DNA from: Desulfobacteraceae bacterium
Lineage (GTDB): Bacteria; Desulfobacterota; Desulfobacteria; Desulfobacterales; Desulfobacteraceae
DNA length: 23,155 nt
Reading direction: 5' to 3'
Assembly (NCBI GenBank): GCA_003354055.1
Contig: PIVQ01000039.1
Coordinates: forward strand, 1-23,155
Part shown: positions 16,615-23,155 of the stretch, one piece after another
Position numbering within the stretch: position 1 is the stretch's first letter
How the letters are laid out: each line of letters opens with the position of its first letter
Notes under the pieces: generated by a model
What the model saw: only the letters and a program-made list of their open reading frames with translations
What the model was told of the DNA's origin: nothing
Databases searched by the model: none
Made by a program: the position numbers and the translations under genes

Positions 16615-17652
16615 ATGACGCTTTTATTCTTTTATATATTTCTGGCCCTGTTCTTTTCTTTCCTCTGTTCCCTGATGGAAGCCGTATTCTTAAGCATCCC
16701 CTATTCCTATATCGCCCTGGTGGATAAAGAGAATAAAAAGGACGGGCAAAGGCTCCATCGTCTCAAGGCAGATACGGACAAATCCCTGTCCGCCATTCTC
16801 AGCCTTAACACCATTGCCCATACGGTGGGGGCAGCCGGTGCCGGTGCCCAGGCCACAGCCGTATTCGGGAACCAGTATGTCGGGGTCATCTCTGCTATAC
16901 TTACCTTGTTGATCCTGGTGGTTTCCGAAATTATTCCCAAATCCCTGGGAGCCTCGAATTGGCGCAGGTTAGCCAGGCCTGTGGCCATTAGCCTCGATGT
17001 TCTGATTATAATGATGTTTCCCTTTGTATGGATGTCCCGGTACATTACCAGGATATTTACATCCAAAGAAAAATCCGACGTGTTCTGCAAGGAAGAATTT
17101 ACTGCCATGGCTGAACTGGGGGAAAAATCCGGAAAGCTCAAAAAGCAGGAGGGCAGAATATTAAGAAGCCTATTCCGATTCAACACCTTACGCGTGGAAG
17201 ATATCATGACCCCGAGAACCGTAGTGCTTGCCCTGAGAGAAGATATGGCAATCCGGGAAGTGGTCCGGGACCATCCGGATATGATTTTTTCCAGGATCCC
17301 GGTTTTCCAGGAGTCCATTGACCGGATCACAGGCTATGTGATGAAAGATGAAATCCTGGAATCCTCATCCAGGGATGAGCACGACAAACCCGTATCCGCA
17401 TTGAAGAGAGAGATTCACAGGGTACCTGAAACCATGCTTCTTCCCGATCTTTACGACATCCTGATCACCCAGCGGGCCCATCTTTGCGTGGTCAATGACG
17501 CCTATGGCGGCACCGCCGGTATCGTGACCATGGAAGATGTGGTGGAGACCTTACTGGGGATGGAAATCATGGATGAACTGGATGTCACCACAGATATGCA
17601 GGCCCTTGCCCGGTCCCAGTGGCAGAAACGCATCAGGCAGTCTGAGGGATAA
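16615..17652 (+). CDS. CNNM/DUF21 membrane protein with paired CBS domains
   Basis: A 345-residue member of the CNNM/CorC-type family, linked in other organisms to Mg2+ or Co2+ homeostasis and efflux. The N-terminal DUF21 domain has hydrophobic segments at about 1-25, 60-80, 90-108 and 125-145, with the family motifs LNTIAHTVGAAGAG (64-77) and SEIIPKSLGA (104-113). A CBS pair follows, from VEDIMTPR (194-201) to about 318 (GGTAGIVTMEDVVETLLG). The C-terminal CorC_HlyC domain of longer relatives is absent. Start ATG 16615 has AAGGG nine bases before it; ATG 16606 would sit directly on that SD. Its position next to a divergent sigma54 regulator and its own -24/-12 promoter suggest it is that system's output. 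The transported ion cannot be told. Confidence 0.92.
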   Translation: MTLLFFYIFLALFFSFLCSLMEAVFLSIPYSYIALVDKENKKDGQRLHRLKADTDKSLSAILSLNTIAHTVGAAGAGAQATAVFGNQYVGVISAILTLLILVVSEIIPKSLGASNWRRLARPVAISLDVLIIMMFPFVWMSRYITRIFTSKEKSDVFCKEEFTAMAELGEKSGKLKKQEGRILRSLFRFNTLRVEDIMTPRTVVLALREDMAIREVVRDHPDMIFSRIPVFQESIDRITGYVMKDEILESSSRDEHDKPVSALKREIHRVPETMLLPDLYDILITQRAHLCVVNDAYGGTAGIVTMEDVVETLLGMEIMDELDVTTDMQALARSQWQKRIRQSEG

Positions 17653-17680
17653 GCCGGCGGGCAAGCCAACGGATAGATCG

Positions 17681-18052
17681 TCAGATGTCATCACGGTACC
17701 CGGCGGTCAGCCCTTCTGCAGTTTCCATCCCAATGCCACGGGCCGTTGTTTTCCCATCCTTGATCCAGGCAAGTGTATACTGGCTCCCCTGTTTTTGAAT
17801 CTTAAGATCCCGCTGGGCCTGAAAATTTCCCCCACCATCAAAGTACTTTATGATGTATTCACCTGCAAAGCCCTCAGCAGGTCCGCCGGTGGCAACACCG
17901 ATGCCCCCGACTCCGTCCGAATGACACCAAACAGCGTTTAGTGTACCAGGGCTCTCCCCTTTGGTATAAACGACAACCCCTATATTCATTACTTCTTTTT
18001 CCTCTTCCTTAAAATAGCCTACGTATAGTGCGAAATACAACAATCCTGTCAT
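17681..18052 (-). CDS. Conserved-looking hypothetical protein
   Basis: A 123-residue protein of unknown function, convergent with the CNNM gene and ending 28 bases from it. It is rich in Gly and aromatic residues: AVWCHSDGVGGIGVATGG, EGFAGEYIIKYFDGGGN, then LAWIKDGKTTARGIGMET. This pattern suggests a beta-rich fold and a real, constrained protein, not a chance frame. The N-terminus is hydrophobic (TGLLYFALYVGYF) but lacks a clear signal peptide. ATG 18052 with GGATGG five bases upstream is preferred over the in-frame TTG at 18064. I do not recognise a family with a known function. Confidence 0.65.
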   Translation of the reverse strand: MTGLLYFALYVGYFKEEEKEVMNIGVVVYTKGESPGTLNAVWCHSDGVGGIGVATGGPAEGFAGEYIIKYFDGGGNFQAQRDLKIQKQGSQYTLAWIKDGKTTARGIGMETAEGLTAGYRDDI

Positions 18053-18146
18053 TTCACCATCCAAACCAGCTTGAACTTCAGATCGATAATAGTTTGAAAT
18101 ATTAGCAATTATTTATTAAATCCATCTATTCTATATTATATCTTCC

Positions 18147-18175
18147 TTGACAATCTCCAGATTCAAAAATAGACT
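18147..18175 (+). promoter_or_regulatory. Sigma70-type promoter of the dCache receptor gene
   Basis: A perfect TTGACA (18147-18152), a 17-base spacer and TAGACT (18170-18175). Transcription would start near 18182, giving a leader of about 264 bases before ATG 18446. Confidence 0.55.
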
Positions 18176-18181
18176 GCTATC

Positions 18182-18445
18182 GCTGAATGAGATATATAAA
18201 AAAGGGAGGTACAATGCAAATATAAAAAACAGTCCCCTGCATAGACCAGATCCTTGTTCGCGTGATACATCGCAGACCTTGCCCGGCAATCAACCCACTC
18301 AATCCCTGGGGTCCACAGGCAGATATCAGCTATATAACCCGCCTGCCTCACATCCGGACCCGACGGGTCCAGCGGATCCGGGAAAATCAATCAAAATCGT
18401 TAAGCGTTTCCAATACAGCATCTATAAATTCTGAGGAGGAAGGAA
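18182..18445 (+). ncRNA. Structured 5' leader, possible regulatory RNA
   Basis: The leader contains a good SD (GGGAGG) before a three-codon ORF, ATG CAA ATA TAA (18214-18225). It also has a hairpin AGGCAG/CTGCCT (18317-18322 and 18343-18348) and a hairpin GGACCC/GGGTCC (18356-18361 and 18365-18370). The mixture of a tiny ORF and stems suggests post-transcriptional control. No known riboswitch class could be matched by eye. Confidence 0.3.
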
Positions 18446-20452
18446 ATGAAAAAATTCAAGGACATCAAACTCAGCGTCAAATTGATCACCGTTGGTATGA
18501 TCGCAGTACTTATCCCCATGCTCATTGTCGGCTATATCTCTGTGAGTACGGCATCAAAAGCATTAATGGAATCAGGGCAGCATTCCACATACAGGATTGC
18601 CCAGGACCTTGCCCTGACCACGGAACTCTTTATGACCGAAGAGATAAAATTTGCCCGGGAACTGGCTTTGATTCCTGATGTGCAGGAAACCGTCAACCAG
18701 GTGGCTGAAAGCGGGTTGGCCAATGCCATGGACCCGGTGACGGCTCTGGACACCATTTTCAAAAAGCACCATGAAATTATCGGGGCGGATTATGATCTGT
18801 TCTTTATCACGAATGCCTCAGGCGCCATTATTTCAGACAGCATGAACGGGGCATTGCGGACAAAAAAAATCAACGTGGGAGATAGGGCCTATTTCAAAGG
18901 GGCAAAATTATCCGGAGAGCCGGTGATCGGGCCGCCTATCAAATCCAGGGCCAGCGGAAAATCCGTTGTGGCCATTGCCGTTCCGTTAAAAGATGCCTCC
19001 GGTAAGTTTGCAGGGGTGTTATGCTCTGTGCTCAAACTGGATGCCCTGTCCTCAAAACTGACCACGGTGAAGATCGGTGAGACCGGTTATGCATTCATGC
19101 TGAACTCGGAGGGGATTCTCATCGCCCATCCGAATACTGAATTTCTATTCAAGCTGAACATGAACACCGTTAAAGGCATGGAAGAGGTCAGCCGGATGAT
19201 GATAGCCAAAGAGTCGGGCTATGCATCCTATGTATTCGAAGGGGTTAAAAAAGTGGCCGGATTTGCCCAGGTTACCATGACGGGATGGAGTATCGGCGTG
19301 ACCCAGAATCATTCGGAACTCATGGCTCCGGTCACAAAGATGGTGATCTATAACCTGATTGCAGGCCTGATTGTTCTGGTTATCGTAGGCGGATTTATCT
19401 TCCTGGCCGCCCTGACCATTATCACCCCCATCAATAAGGCCGTGGCCGGCCTGAAAGATATTTCCGACGGTGACGGAGATCTCACCAAACGGCTGAGCGT
19501 CAGCGGCAGGGACGAGGTCGGAATCCTCTCCTACAGGTTTAATGCATTTGTTGACAAACTTCACACCATGATATCGGATATTACCAAAGGGGTGGATACC
19601 CTGTCTGCCTCATCAGAGAAGCTTACAGCCATCTCCGAAGAAATGTCCTCAGGTGCCGTACAGACTACAGACAAAGCCGGTACTGTGGCAGCGGCATCCA
19701 AGGAGATGACCGCCAATATGACTTCAGTCTCGGCTGCCATGACCCAGTCTTCCGCCAACATCAACACGGTTGCAGGCGCTGCCGAAGAGATGAATGTCAC
19801 CATCAATGAAATTGCAAAAAATGCAGAGAAGGCCAGGGACATCTCCGCCACCGCCGTTCTAAAGGTTGAGGCCTCCACCGGCAAGATGGGGGAACTCGGG
19901 GATGCCGCTCAGTCCATCGGCCAGGTCGTCGAAACCATTACAGATATCTCCGAGCAGGTCAATCTGCTGTCCCTGAACGCCACCATTGAGGCGGCCCGAG
20001 CAGGAGAGGCCGGCCGGGGATTCGCCGTGGTGGCCAATGAAATCAAGGAACTGGCAAACCAGACCTCCAACGCATCCATGGATATCAAGGATAAAATCGA
20101 TAACATTCAGGACAGCTCATCTGCCACCCTGGACGGCATGATGGAGATCTCCCAGGTCATCACCGATGTCAACGACATTGTCGCCACCATCGCCGCTGCC
20201 GTGGAAGAACAATCCTCTGCCGTCCGTGAAATTGCAGAAAATATCTCCCAGGCCTCCACAGGCATTGAAGAGGTCAACCAGACGGTCAACCAGAGTTCCA
20301 CAGCCTCCCGTGATATTTCAAACGACATCACTGAGGTGAACCAGGCATCCCGGCAAATGGCGGACCGCAGTGAACAGGTCCAGTCAAGTTCAGGCGAGCT
20401 GTCGCAGCTTGCAGCCCAACTGGATAAAATGGTGGGCCGCTTTAAAATTTAA
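18446..20452 (+). CDS. Methyl-accepting chemotaxis protein with dCache sensor
   Basis: A 668-residue chemoreceptor. TM1 is about 11-33. A periplasmic double-Cache domain spans about 40-295, with landmarks [17 protein letters not shown] (116-132), DRAYFKG and [15 protein letters not shown] in the distal module, and [18 protein letters not shown] in the proximal module. TM2 is about 300-326. HAMP follows (about 326-378, [13 protein letters not shown]), then the signalling domain with the tip [20 protein letters not shown] (503-522). It differs from the CHASE3 receptor in sensor and HAMP, and lacks the acidic tail. The SD GGAGGAAGG directly precedes ATG 18446. No che gene adjoins it, so it is an orphan receptor that would join an array encoded elsewhere. 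The dCache class commonly binds small organic ligands; this one is not identifiable. Confidence 0.96.
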   Translation: MKKFKDIKLSVKLITVGMIAVLIPMLIVGYISVSTASKALMESGQHSTYRIAQDLALTTELFMTEEIKFARELALIPDVQETVNQVAESGLANAMDPVTALDTIFKKHHEIIGADYDLFFITNASGAIISDSMNGALRTKKINVGDRAYFKGAKLSGEPVIGPPIKSRASGKSVVAIAVPLKDASGKFAGVLCSVLKLDALSSKLTTVKIGETGYAFMLNSEGILIAHPNTEFLFKLNMNTVKGMEEVSRMMIAKESGYASYVFEGVKKVAGFAQVTMTGWSIGVTQNHSELMAPVTKMVIYNLIAGLIVLVIVGGFIFLAALTIITPINKAVAGLKDISDGDGDLTKRLSVSGRDEVGILSYRFNAFVDKLHTMISDITKGVDTLSASSEKLTAISEEMSSGAVQTTDKAGTVAAASKEMTANMTSVSAAMTQSSANINTVAGAAEEMNVTINEIAKNAEKARDISATAVLKVEASTGKMGELGDAAQSIGQVVETITDISEQVNLLSLNATIEAARAGEAGRGFAVVANEIKELANQTSNASMDIKDKIDNIQDSSSATLDGMMEISQVITDVNDIVATIAAAVEEQSSAVREIAENISQASTGIEEVNQTVNQSSTASRDISNDITEVNQASRQMADRSEQVQSSSGELSQLAAQLDKMVGRFKI

Positions 20453-20473
20453 TACTGGCTCAATCTAAAAAAA

Positions 20474-20510
20474 CCCTGCGGCCGTATGGAACGGTTGCAG
20501 GGCTTTTTTT
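20474..20510 (+). terminator. Intrinsic terminator of the dCache receptor gene
   Basis: CCCTGCGGCCGT (20474-20485) pairs with ACGGTTGCAGGG (20491-20502) through 12 base pairs including two G-U pairs, with a 5-base loop and then seven T residues. It begins 22 bases after the stop. Confidence 0.9.
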
Positions 20511-20531
20511 CCAGGACAAGCGCCTGTATTG

Positions 20532-20677
20532 TTAGGAATCGTTACAAAATAACTTGATCTAAATACCCTGAAGGGCAGAAACTTGTTTCCAAAACCCCTT
20601 AAATGGGTATTTTTACAAAAGACCCTAACTAGGTATTTTGAAAACAAAAGATCAAGTAATTTTGGAGCCGATCCTTA
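20532..20677. repeat. Palindromic MITE-like element, copy B
   Basis: 146 bases with imperfect terminal inverted repeats: TTAGGAATCGTTAC then AAAATAACTTGATC at the left, and on the other strand TAAGGATCGGCTCC then AAAATTACTTGATC at the right. The inner arms resemble those of copy A (CAAAACCCCTTAAA, GGGTATTTT). The left arm has about 22 extra bases, including the small hairpin TACCCTGAAGGGCA. It sits between the receptor terminator and the 3' end of the unknown peptidase-like gene. Confidence 0.7.
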
Positions 20678-20743
20678 GCTCTTCTTTGGCCCACCTTTAC
20701 CCATAAATGGAATTTGGCCGACCGAACCAAGTCCGGTAATCTT

Positions 20744-21742
20744 TTATGTTAGCGGTGGTGGAAGACGCGTGGCAAAAGGGGTTTTGGCAAGCACCTTTCT
20801 CGTGGTTTCACTCATGTTTAAATAGTCATCAATAGCAGCGCGGACCTTGTCCGGATTTCTCCGATTATGTATGATTTTATATGCCTGGATATGGGGAACG
20901 CCAAGCTCGTTGATAAACACCCGCTGATTTGATTTCATACTGGTGGGAACAAAGAACCTATATCCATGGGAGGTTCCTCCTTTGCCGGTCAGTTTCGGGT
21001 TGCCGGAGATCAGGCTGCAGGTGCCGATGATGGCGGTATCCGGCAATAACTTTGACAATAGTTCCGCCTTTGATTTTTTGGGAAAAGTCTTCCACTGTGA
21101 GACTGAAAACAGATTCGTCCCCATAAAATCCATTTGAGAAAGCCCTGTCTTGCACGCTCGCAGATCCACCACTGAGATATTATGCCCAACAGCCCTGAGA
21201 CCTTCTACAACAAGGGCAATATCCTGTATTGTCAGCTGCTCACCGTTCTTGTCTCCGCCGATATAAGGCCGCCCAGTGTTACCGTGTCCGTCAAAAATGA
21301 TATCTGTAAAATTTGCACCATCCTTCTGGGCCTGGGTTATCATTGCCTTAAACGTATAAGACCAGCTTTGTTTATTTTCAAACTTTCCCACACGGCCAAG
21401 GGGATCGGTGGTAAAATCCTGGCCATACCCTTTCACCTTGGGGGCATTTGGCCGGAACATTGGATCCCGGGCATAAACCCGGTACTTTGGATCCCGGGCG
21501 GCAAGGCTGCAATGACCGCCGCTGAGCTCCATATAGGGACCTGTAACCAATACATGGGGGTGCCATTCTCCCTTTAGAAGCTTAAAAAAATTTTTCCATC
21601 TTTTTTGAATTTTAATCGTATCAACAGCTGCTGAGGGGAGACCAACAAGGGTAAGGGCTGTAAGGATGTTGTTACGCCACCTATTCTGATTCTGTCTTTC
21701 GGTTGTTAGAATTTTCCCCGTCTTGGTCTGATATGCATACAT
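20744..21742 (-). CDS. Unknown protein with a caspase-like (clan CD) His/Cys signature
   Basis: A 332-residue protein with no recognised family. Two hydrophobic strands each end in a candidate catalytic residue: FTDIIFDGHGNTG (145-157, H153 followed by Gly) and ISVVDLRACKTG (189-200, C197). A strand followed by HG, then a strand followed by xC about 44 residues later, is the layout of clan CD cysteine peptidases (caspases, gingipain, CHAT, C80). A third strand, TAIIGTCSLISG, follows at 236-247. The N-terminal 60 residues are basic and the C-terminus is helical. There is no signal peptide or clear membrane span. ATG 21742 follows a candidate promoter. It is flanked by the palindromic element and AT-rich DNA, with no partner gene on its strand, so it may be acquired. 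The activity is a hypothesis. Confidence 0.75.
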   Translation of the reverse strand: MYAYQTKTGKILTTERQNQNRWRNNILTALTLVGLPSAAVDTIKIQKRWKNFFKLLKGEWHPHVLVTGPYMELSGGHCSLAARDPKYRVYARDPMFRPNAPKVKGYGQDFTTDPLGRVGKFENKQSWSYTFKAMITQAQKDGANFTDIIFDGHGNTGRPYIGGDKNGEQLTIQDIALVVEGLRAVGHNISVVDLRACKTGLSQMDFMGTNLFSVSQWKTFPKKSKAELLSKLLPDTAIIGTCSLISGNPKLTGKGGTSHGYRFFVPTSMKSNQRVFINELGVPHIQAYKIIHNRRNPDKVRAAIDDYLNMSETTRKVLAKTPFATRLPPPLT

Positions 21743-21778
21743 CTTAACACCATCCTTTTCACAAACGAGCCGGCCGAC

Positions 21779-21807
21779 TTAATATTACTTCCGAAGCAAG
21801 ACAGCAA
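21779..21807 (-). promoter_or_regulatory. Candidate promoter of the unknown peptidase-like gene
   Basis: On the minus strand TTGCTG (21807-21802), a 17-base spacer and TATTAA (21784-21779). The start would be near 21772, leaving a 30-base leader. Confidence 0.45.
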
Positions 21808-21985
21808 GTGCGATTTTTAGGAAACTTGAATAAAAATTTTAAAATATAATCAAATGCTTAACTAAAATCACTATCTGCGTTACGCTGAAAAAAAACATAG
21901 TACAAAAATTTAATTTTTGTCAATTAAAAATAAAGTATGCAGGTAAAAACCGGCAATAAGATGCCACCCTGACAGACACTACTTT

Positions 21986-22029
21986 AACAGGGCCCATTCA
22001 GCAGGATCCACGTTGGGCCTGTTTTTTTT
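21986..22029 (+). terminator. Orphan intrinsic terminator
   Basis: AACAGG(G)CCCA (21986-21996) pairs with TGGGCCTGTT (22014-22023) through ten pairs with one bulged G, a 17-base loop and a run of eight T residues. No plus-strand gene precedes it within the region, so it may end a small RNA, or shield the TetR promoter from read-through. Confidence 0.6.
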
Positions 22030-22051
22030 AAGATCTGTTTTTTTAAGATCT
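22023..22051. repeat. Tandem repeat abutting the TetR promoter
   Basis: TTTTTTTAAGATCT occurs at 22023-22036 and again at 22038-22051. The second copy runs into the -35 box and forms the palindrome AAGATCTT (22045-22052). It may be an operator, or slippage of the T tract. Confidence 0.6.
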
Positions 22052-22079
22052 TGACTATTCACTCTTGCGATTCTATTTT
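22051..22079 (+). promoter_or_regulatory. Sigma70-type promoter of the TetR-MDR operon
   Basis: TTGACT (22051-22056), a 17-base spacer and TATTTT (22074-22079). The start would be near 22086, where the palindromic AACGTTCGAA sequence could serve for autorepression. Confidence 0.55.
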
Positions 22080-22124
22080 ATAACAAACGTTCGAAATAAA
22101 AAAGTTAAGAGACAAAGGATCGCC

Positions 22125-22688
22125 ATGCCGAAAATTGTTGATCATGATCATATCCGTGGAAAAATATTGGAACGCTGTTTCAGCATTTTCAGCAGCAAAG
22201 GGTATTCAAACGTCTCTATCAGGGAAATTGCAAAGAAAACCTGTACATCCACCGGTACCCTGTATCACTACTTTAAAAATAAAGAGGATATCCTTGAGCA
22301 GTTGTTTATTTATATCCGGAAAAAGAATTTCAACCGCTATCTTAAAATGATTGAAGGTATTGATTCGGTTGAAGAACGCCTGGAACTGATAACAAACTTC
22401 TGGAAAAATCATATTGAAGAATATCAGCACCTGATATTGCTGGCCATTGATTATAAGCGGACCAAATCCGGCGAAGATGCCATCCACGGGTTTCATGATT
22501 TCATGGAATTTTATATCAATGCCCTGTCCGAAACCCTGAGCATATCCATCCAGACAGCAAAGATGCTGGTTACCTATCTTACGGGACTGGTACTGACGTC
22601 TCTACTGGTGCCCGGTATCATAAAGGCAGATGAACAGATCAACCACCTCCACGAACTCCTCCGGCTGCAGCAGGAGGGAATCAAATAA
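22125..22688 (+). CDS. TetR/AcrR-family transcriptional regulator
   Basis: A 187-residue one-component regulator. The N-terminal HTH is typical: IRGKILERCFSIFSSKGYSNVSIREIA followed by the recognition region TGTLYHYFKNKEDIL (about 37-52). The all-helical C-terminal domain (about 60-187) would bind an unknown inducer. ATG 22125 has AAAGGA five bases upstream; an upstream TTG frame adds 20 basic residues without an SD and is not used. The next gene, an MDR oxidoreductase, starts 41 bases later on the same strand, so the regulator probably represses itself and that enzyme. This is inferred from the layout usual for the family. Confidence 0.93.
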   Translation: MPKIVDHDHIRGKILERCFSIFSSKGYSNVSIREIAKKTCTSTGTLYHYFKNKEDILEQLFIYIRKKNFNRYLKMIEGIDSVEERLELITNFWKNHIEEYQHLILLAIDYKRTKSGEDAIHGFHDFMEFYINALSETLSISIQTAKMLVTYLTGLVLTSLLVPGIIKADEQINHLHELLRLQQEGIK

Positions 22689-22729
22689 CAGTTCTAAGCC
22701 ACGACCGGTCAACCTGAGAAGGAGATAAC

Positions 22730-23155
22730 GTGAAAGCAATCGTTTATAATCATTATGGAAAACCTGATGTTCTTGAAGAACAAGAAGTAGGCATTCCGGC
22801 TTTGACGCCGGATAAAATTCTAATCAAAGTATACGCAGCTGGCGTCAATCCCAAAGACTGCCTGGTGAGAAAGGGAAAATTCCGGCTTTTTACGAAAAAA
22901 GATTTTCCCAAACAGCTGGGTTATGATTTTGCAGGAGTTGTGGTTGAGACAGGCGTTGGGATTGACACCGTTAAACCGGGAGCCCCCGTCTATGGAATGC
23001 TCAACGGCTGGACAGGCACCACCTATGCAGAGTATCTCATTGCCGGGCCTGACGAGCTTTCCTCTATGCCCGACAATCTCACTTTTGCCCAAAGTGCTGC
23101 AGTACCCTTAGCCGCCCAGACAGCATTACAGGCCCTCAGGGATATCGGCAGAATC
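22730..23155 (+). CDS. MDR-superfamily NAD(P)H:quinone oxidoreductase-like protein (partial, 3' end beyond window)
   Basis: 142 residues of an open frame that runs off the right edge. It starts at GTG 22730, with an excellent SD (AAGGAGA) five bases away. The N-terminal GroES-like domain is evident: MKAIVYNHYGKPDVL, VYAAGVNPKDCLVRKG (34-49), LGYDFAGVV (64-72) and VYGML. The start of the nucleotide-binding part, AAVPLAAQTALQAL, follows. The lack of the GHE/Cys zinc ligands (LGYDFAG in place of the GHE motif) points to the zinc-free quinone oxidoreductase branch. The enzyme would reduce quinones, enals or other activated alkenes. It is co-transcribed with the TetR gene, whose inducer may be its substrate. 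Confidence 0.9.
   Translation, partial: MKAIVYNHYGKPDVLEEQEVGIPALTPDKILIKVYAAGVNPKDCLVRKGKFRLFTKKDFPKQLGYDFAGVVVETGVGIDTVKPGAPVYGMLNGWTGTTYAEYLIAGPDELSSMPDNLTFAQSAAVPLAAQTALQALRDIGRI

Larger units (their letters stand above)
18053..18445. other. Promoter and long leader upstream of the dCache receptor
   Basis: About 390 bases. An AT-rich part (18075-18235) includes a sigma70-like promoter and is followed by a GC-richer leader with several hairpins. ORFs through it on both strands lack protein-like composition and are not called. Confidence 0.6.
21743..22124. other. AT-rich divergent intergenic region
   Basis: About 380 bases, very AT-rich at 21820-21935, with no gene. It contains a minus-strand promoter for the unknown protein, an orphan plus-strand terminator, a 15-base tandem repeat and the TetR promoter. 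Confidence 0.7.

Noticed and set aside
18147..18434. Open frames on both strands in the dCache receptor leader
   Set aside because: Composition is not protein-like, and the plus-strand frame overlaps the promoter and hairpins. Better explained as leader.
18182..18445. Cyclic di-GMP (GEMM) riboswitch in the leader
   Set aside because: Considered because such riboswitches precede receptors in this group, but the conserved core sequences were not found on the plus strand.
20680..20743. Terminator for the peptidase-like gene at the CCGAACCAAGTCCGG hairpin
   Set aside because: The stem is only six pairs and no T tract follows on the minus strand.
21815..21870. Third copy of the palindromic element near TTAGGAAACTTGAA
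   Set aside because: Only a short partial match in very AT-rich DNA, with no matching opposite end.
22820..23092. 90-residue minus-strand frame at the right end
   Set aside because: It is antisense to the MDR oxidoreductase, whose GTG start, SD and motifs are convincing.

Overview
The window reads as a chromosomal segment of a Desulfobacterota (deltaproteobacterial, Desulfobacterales-like) anaerobe. This is an inference from gene content (large hybrid kinases, CHASE3 and dCache chemoreceptors, a cysteine-rich GAF kinase paired with an NtrC-type regulator) and from a GC content near 50% judged by eye. No rRNA, tRNA, CRISPR array or transposase gene was found.

Region 1 (1-12488, minus strand) is one long, tightly packed signalling operon. 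In transcription order it holds a small receiver-like protein without a phosphoacceptor, cheW, a chemoreceptor with three tandem CHASE3 units, cheR, a receiver-less cheB, a 1521-residue hybrid kinase with two tandem CHASE3 units, a cytosolic 869-residue hybrid kinase ending in an HPt domain, and a response regulator cut by the window edge. Genes overlap or are separated by fewer than about 80 bases. No cheA is visible. The receptor and the large kinase share the same roughly 160-residue sensor unit, including a 38-base identical stretch of DNA. This suggests chemoreceptor-type adaptation (CheW/CheR/CheB) wired to a multi-step phosphorelay with seven receivers and one HPt, rather than to a CheA/CheY motility pathway. 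CheA could still lie beyond position 1.

Region 2 (12489-13011) is non-coding. It holds a palindromic, MITE-like element, a candidate promoter for the operon and several inverted or direct repeats.

Region 3 (13012-17652) is a two-component pair on the minus strand, a GAF hybrid kinase and a sigma54-dependent NtrC-type regulator. Divergent from it is a CNNM/CBS membrane protein with a near-consensus -24/-12 promoter, so the pair probably controls that transporter-like gene.

Region 4 (17681-20512) has a small conserved-looking hypothetical gene on the minus strand. On the plus strand is a dCache chemoreceptor with a sigma70-like promoter, a long structured leader and a clear intrinsic terminator.

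Region 5 (20532-23155) starts with a second copy of the palindromic element. An unknown minus-strand protein with a His/Cys arrangement resembling clan CD (caspase-like) peptidases follows. An AT-rich divergent region carries an orphan terminator and a TetR promoter, and a TetR regulator is followed by the 5' part of a quinone-oxidoreductase-like MDR gene that runs off the window.
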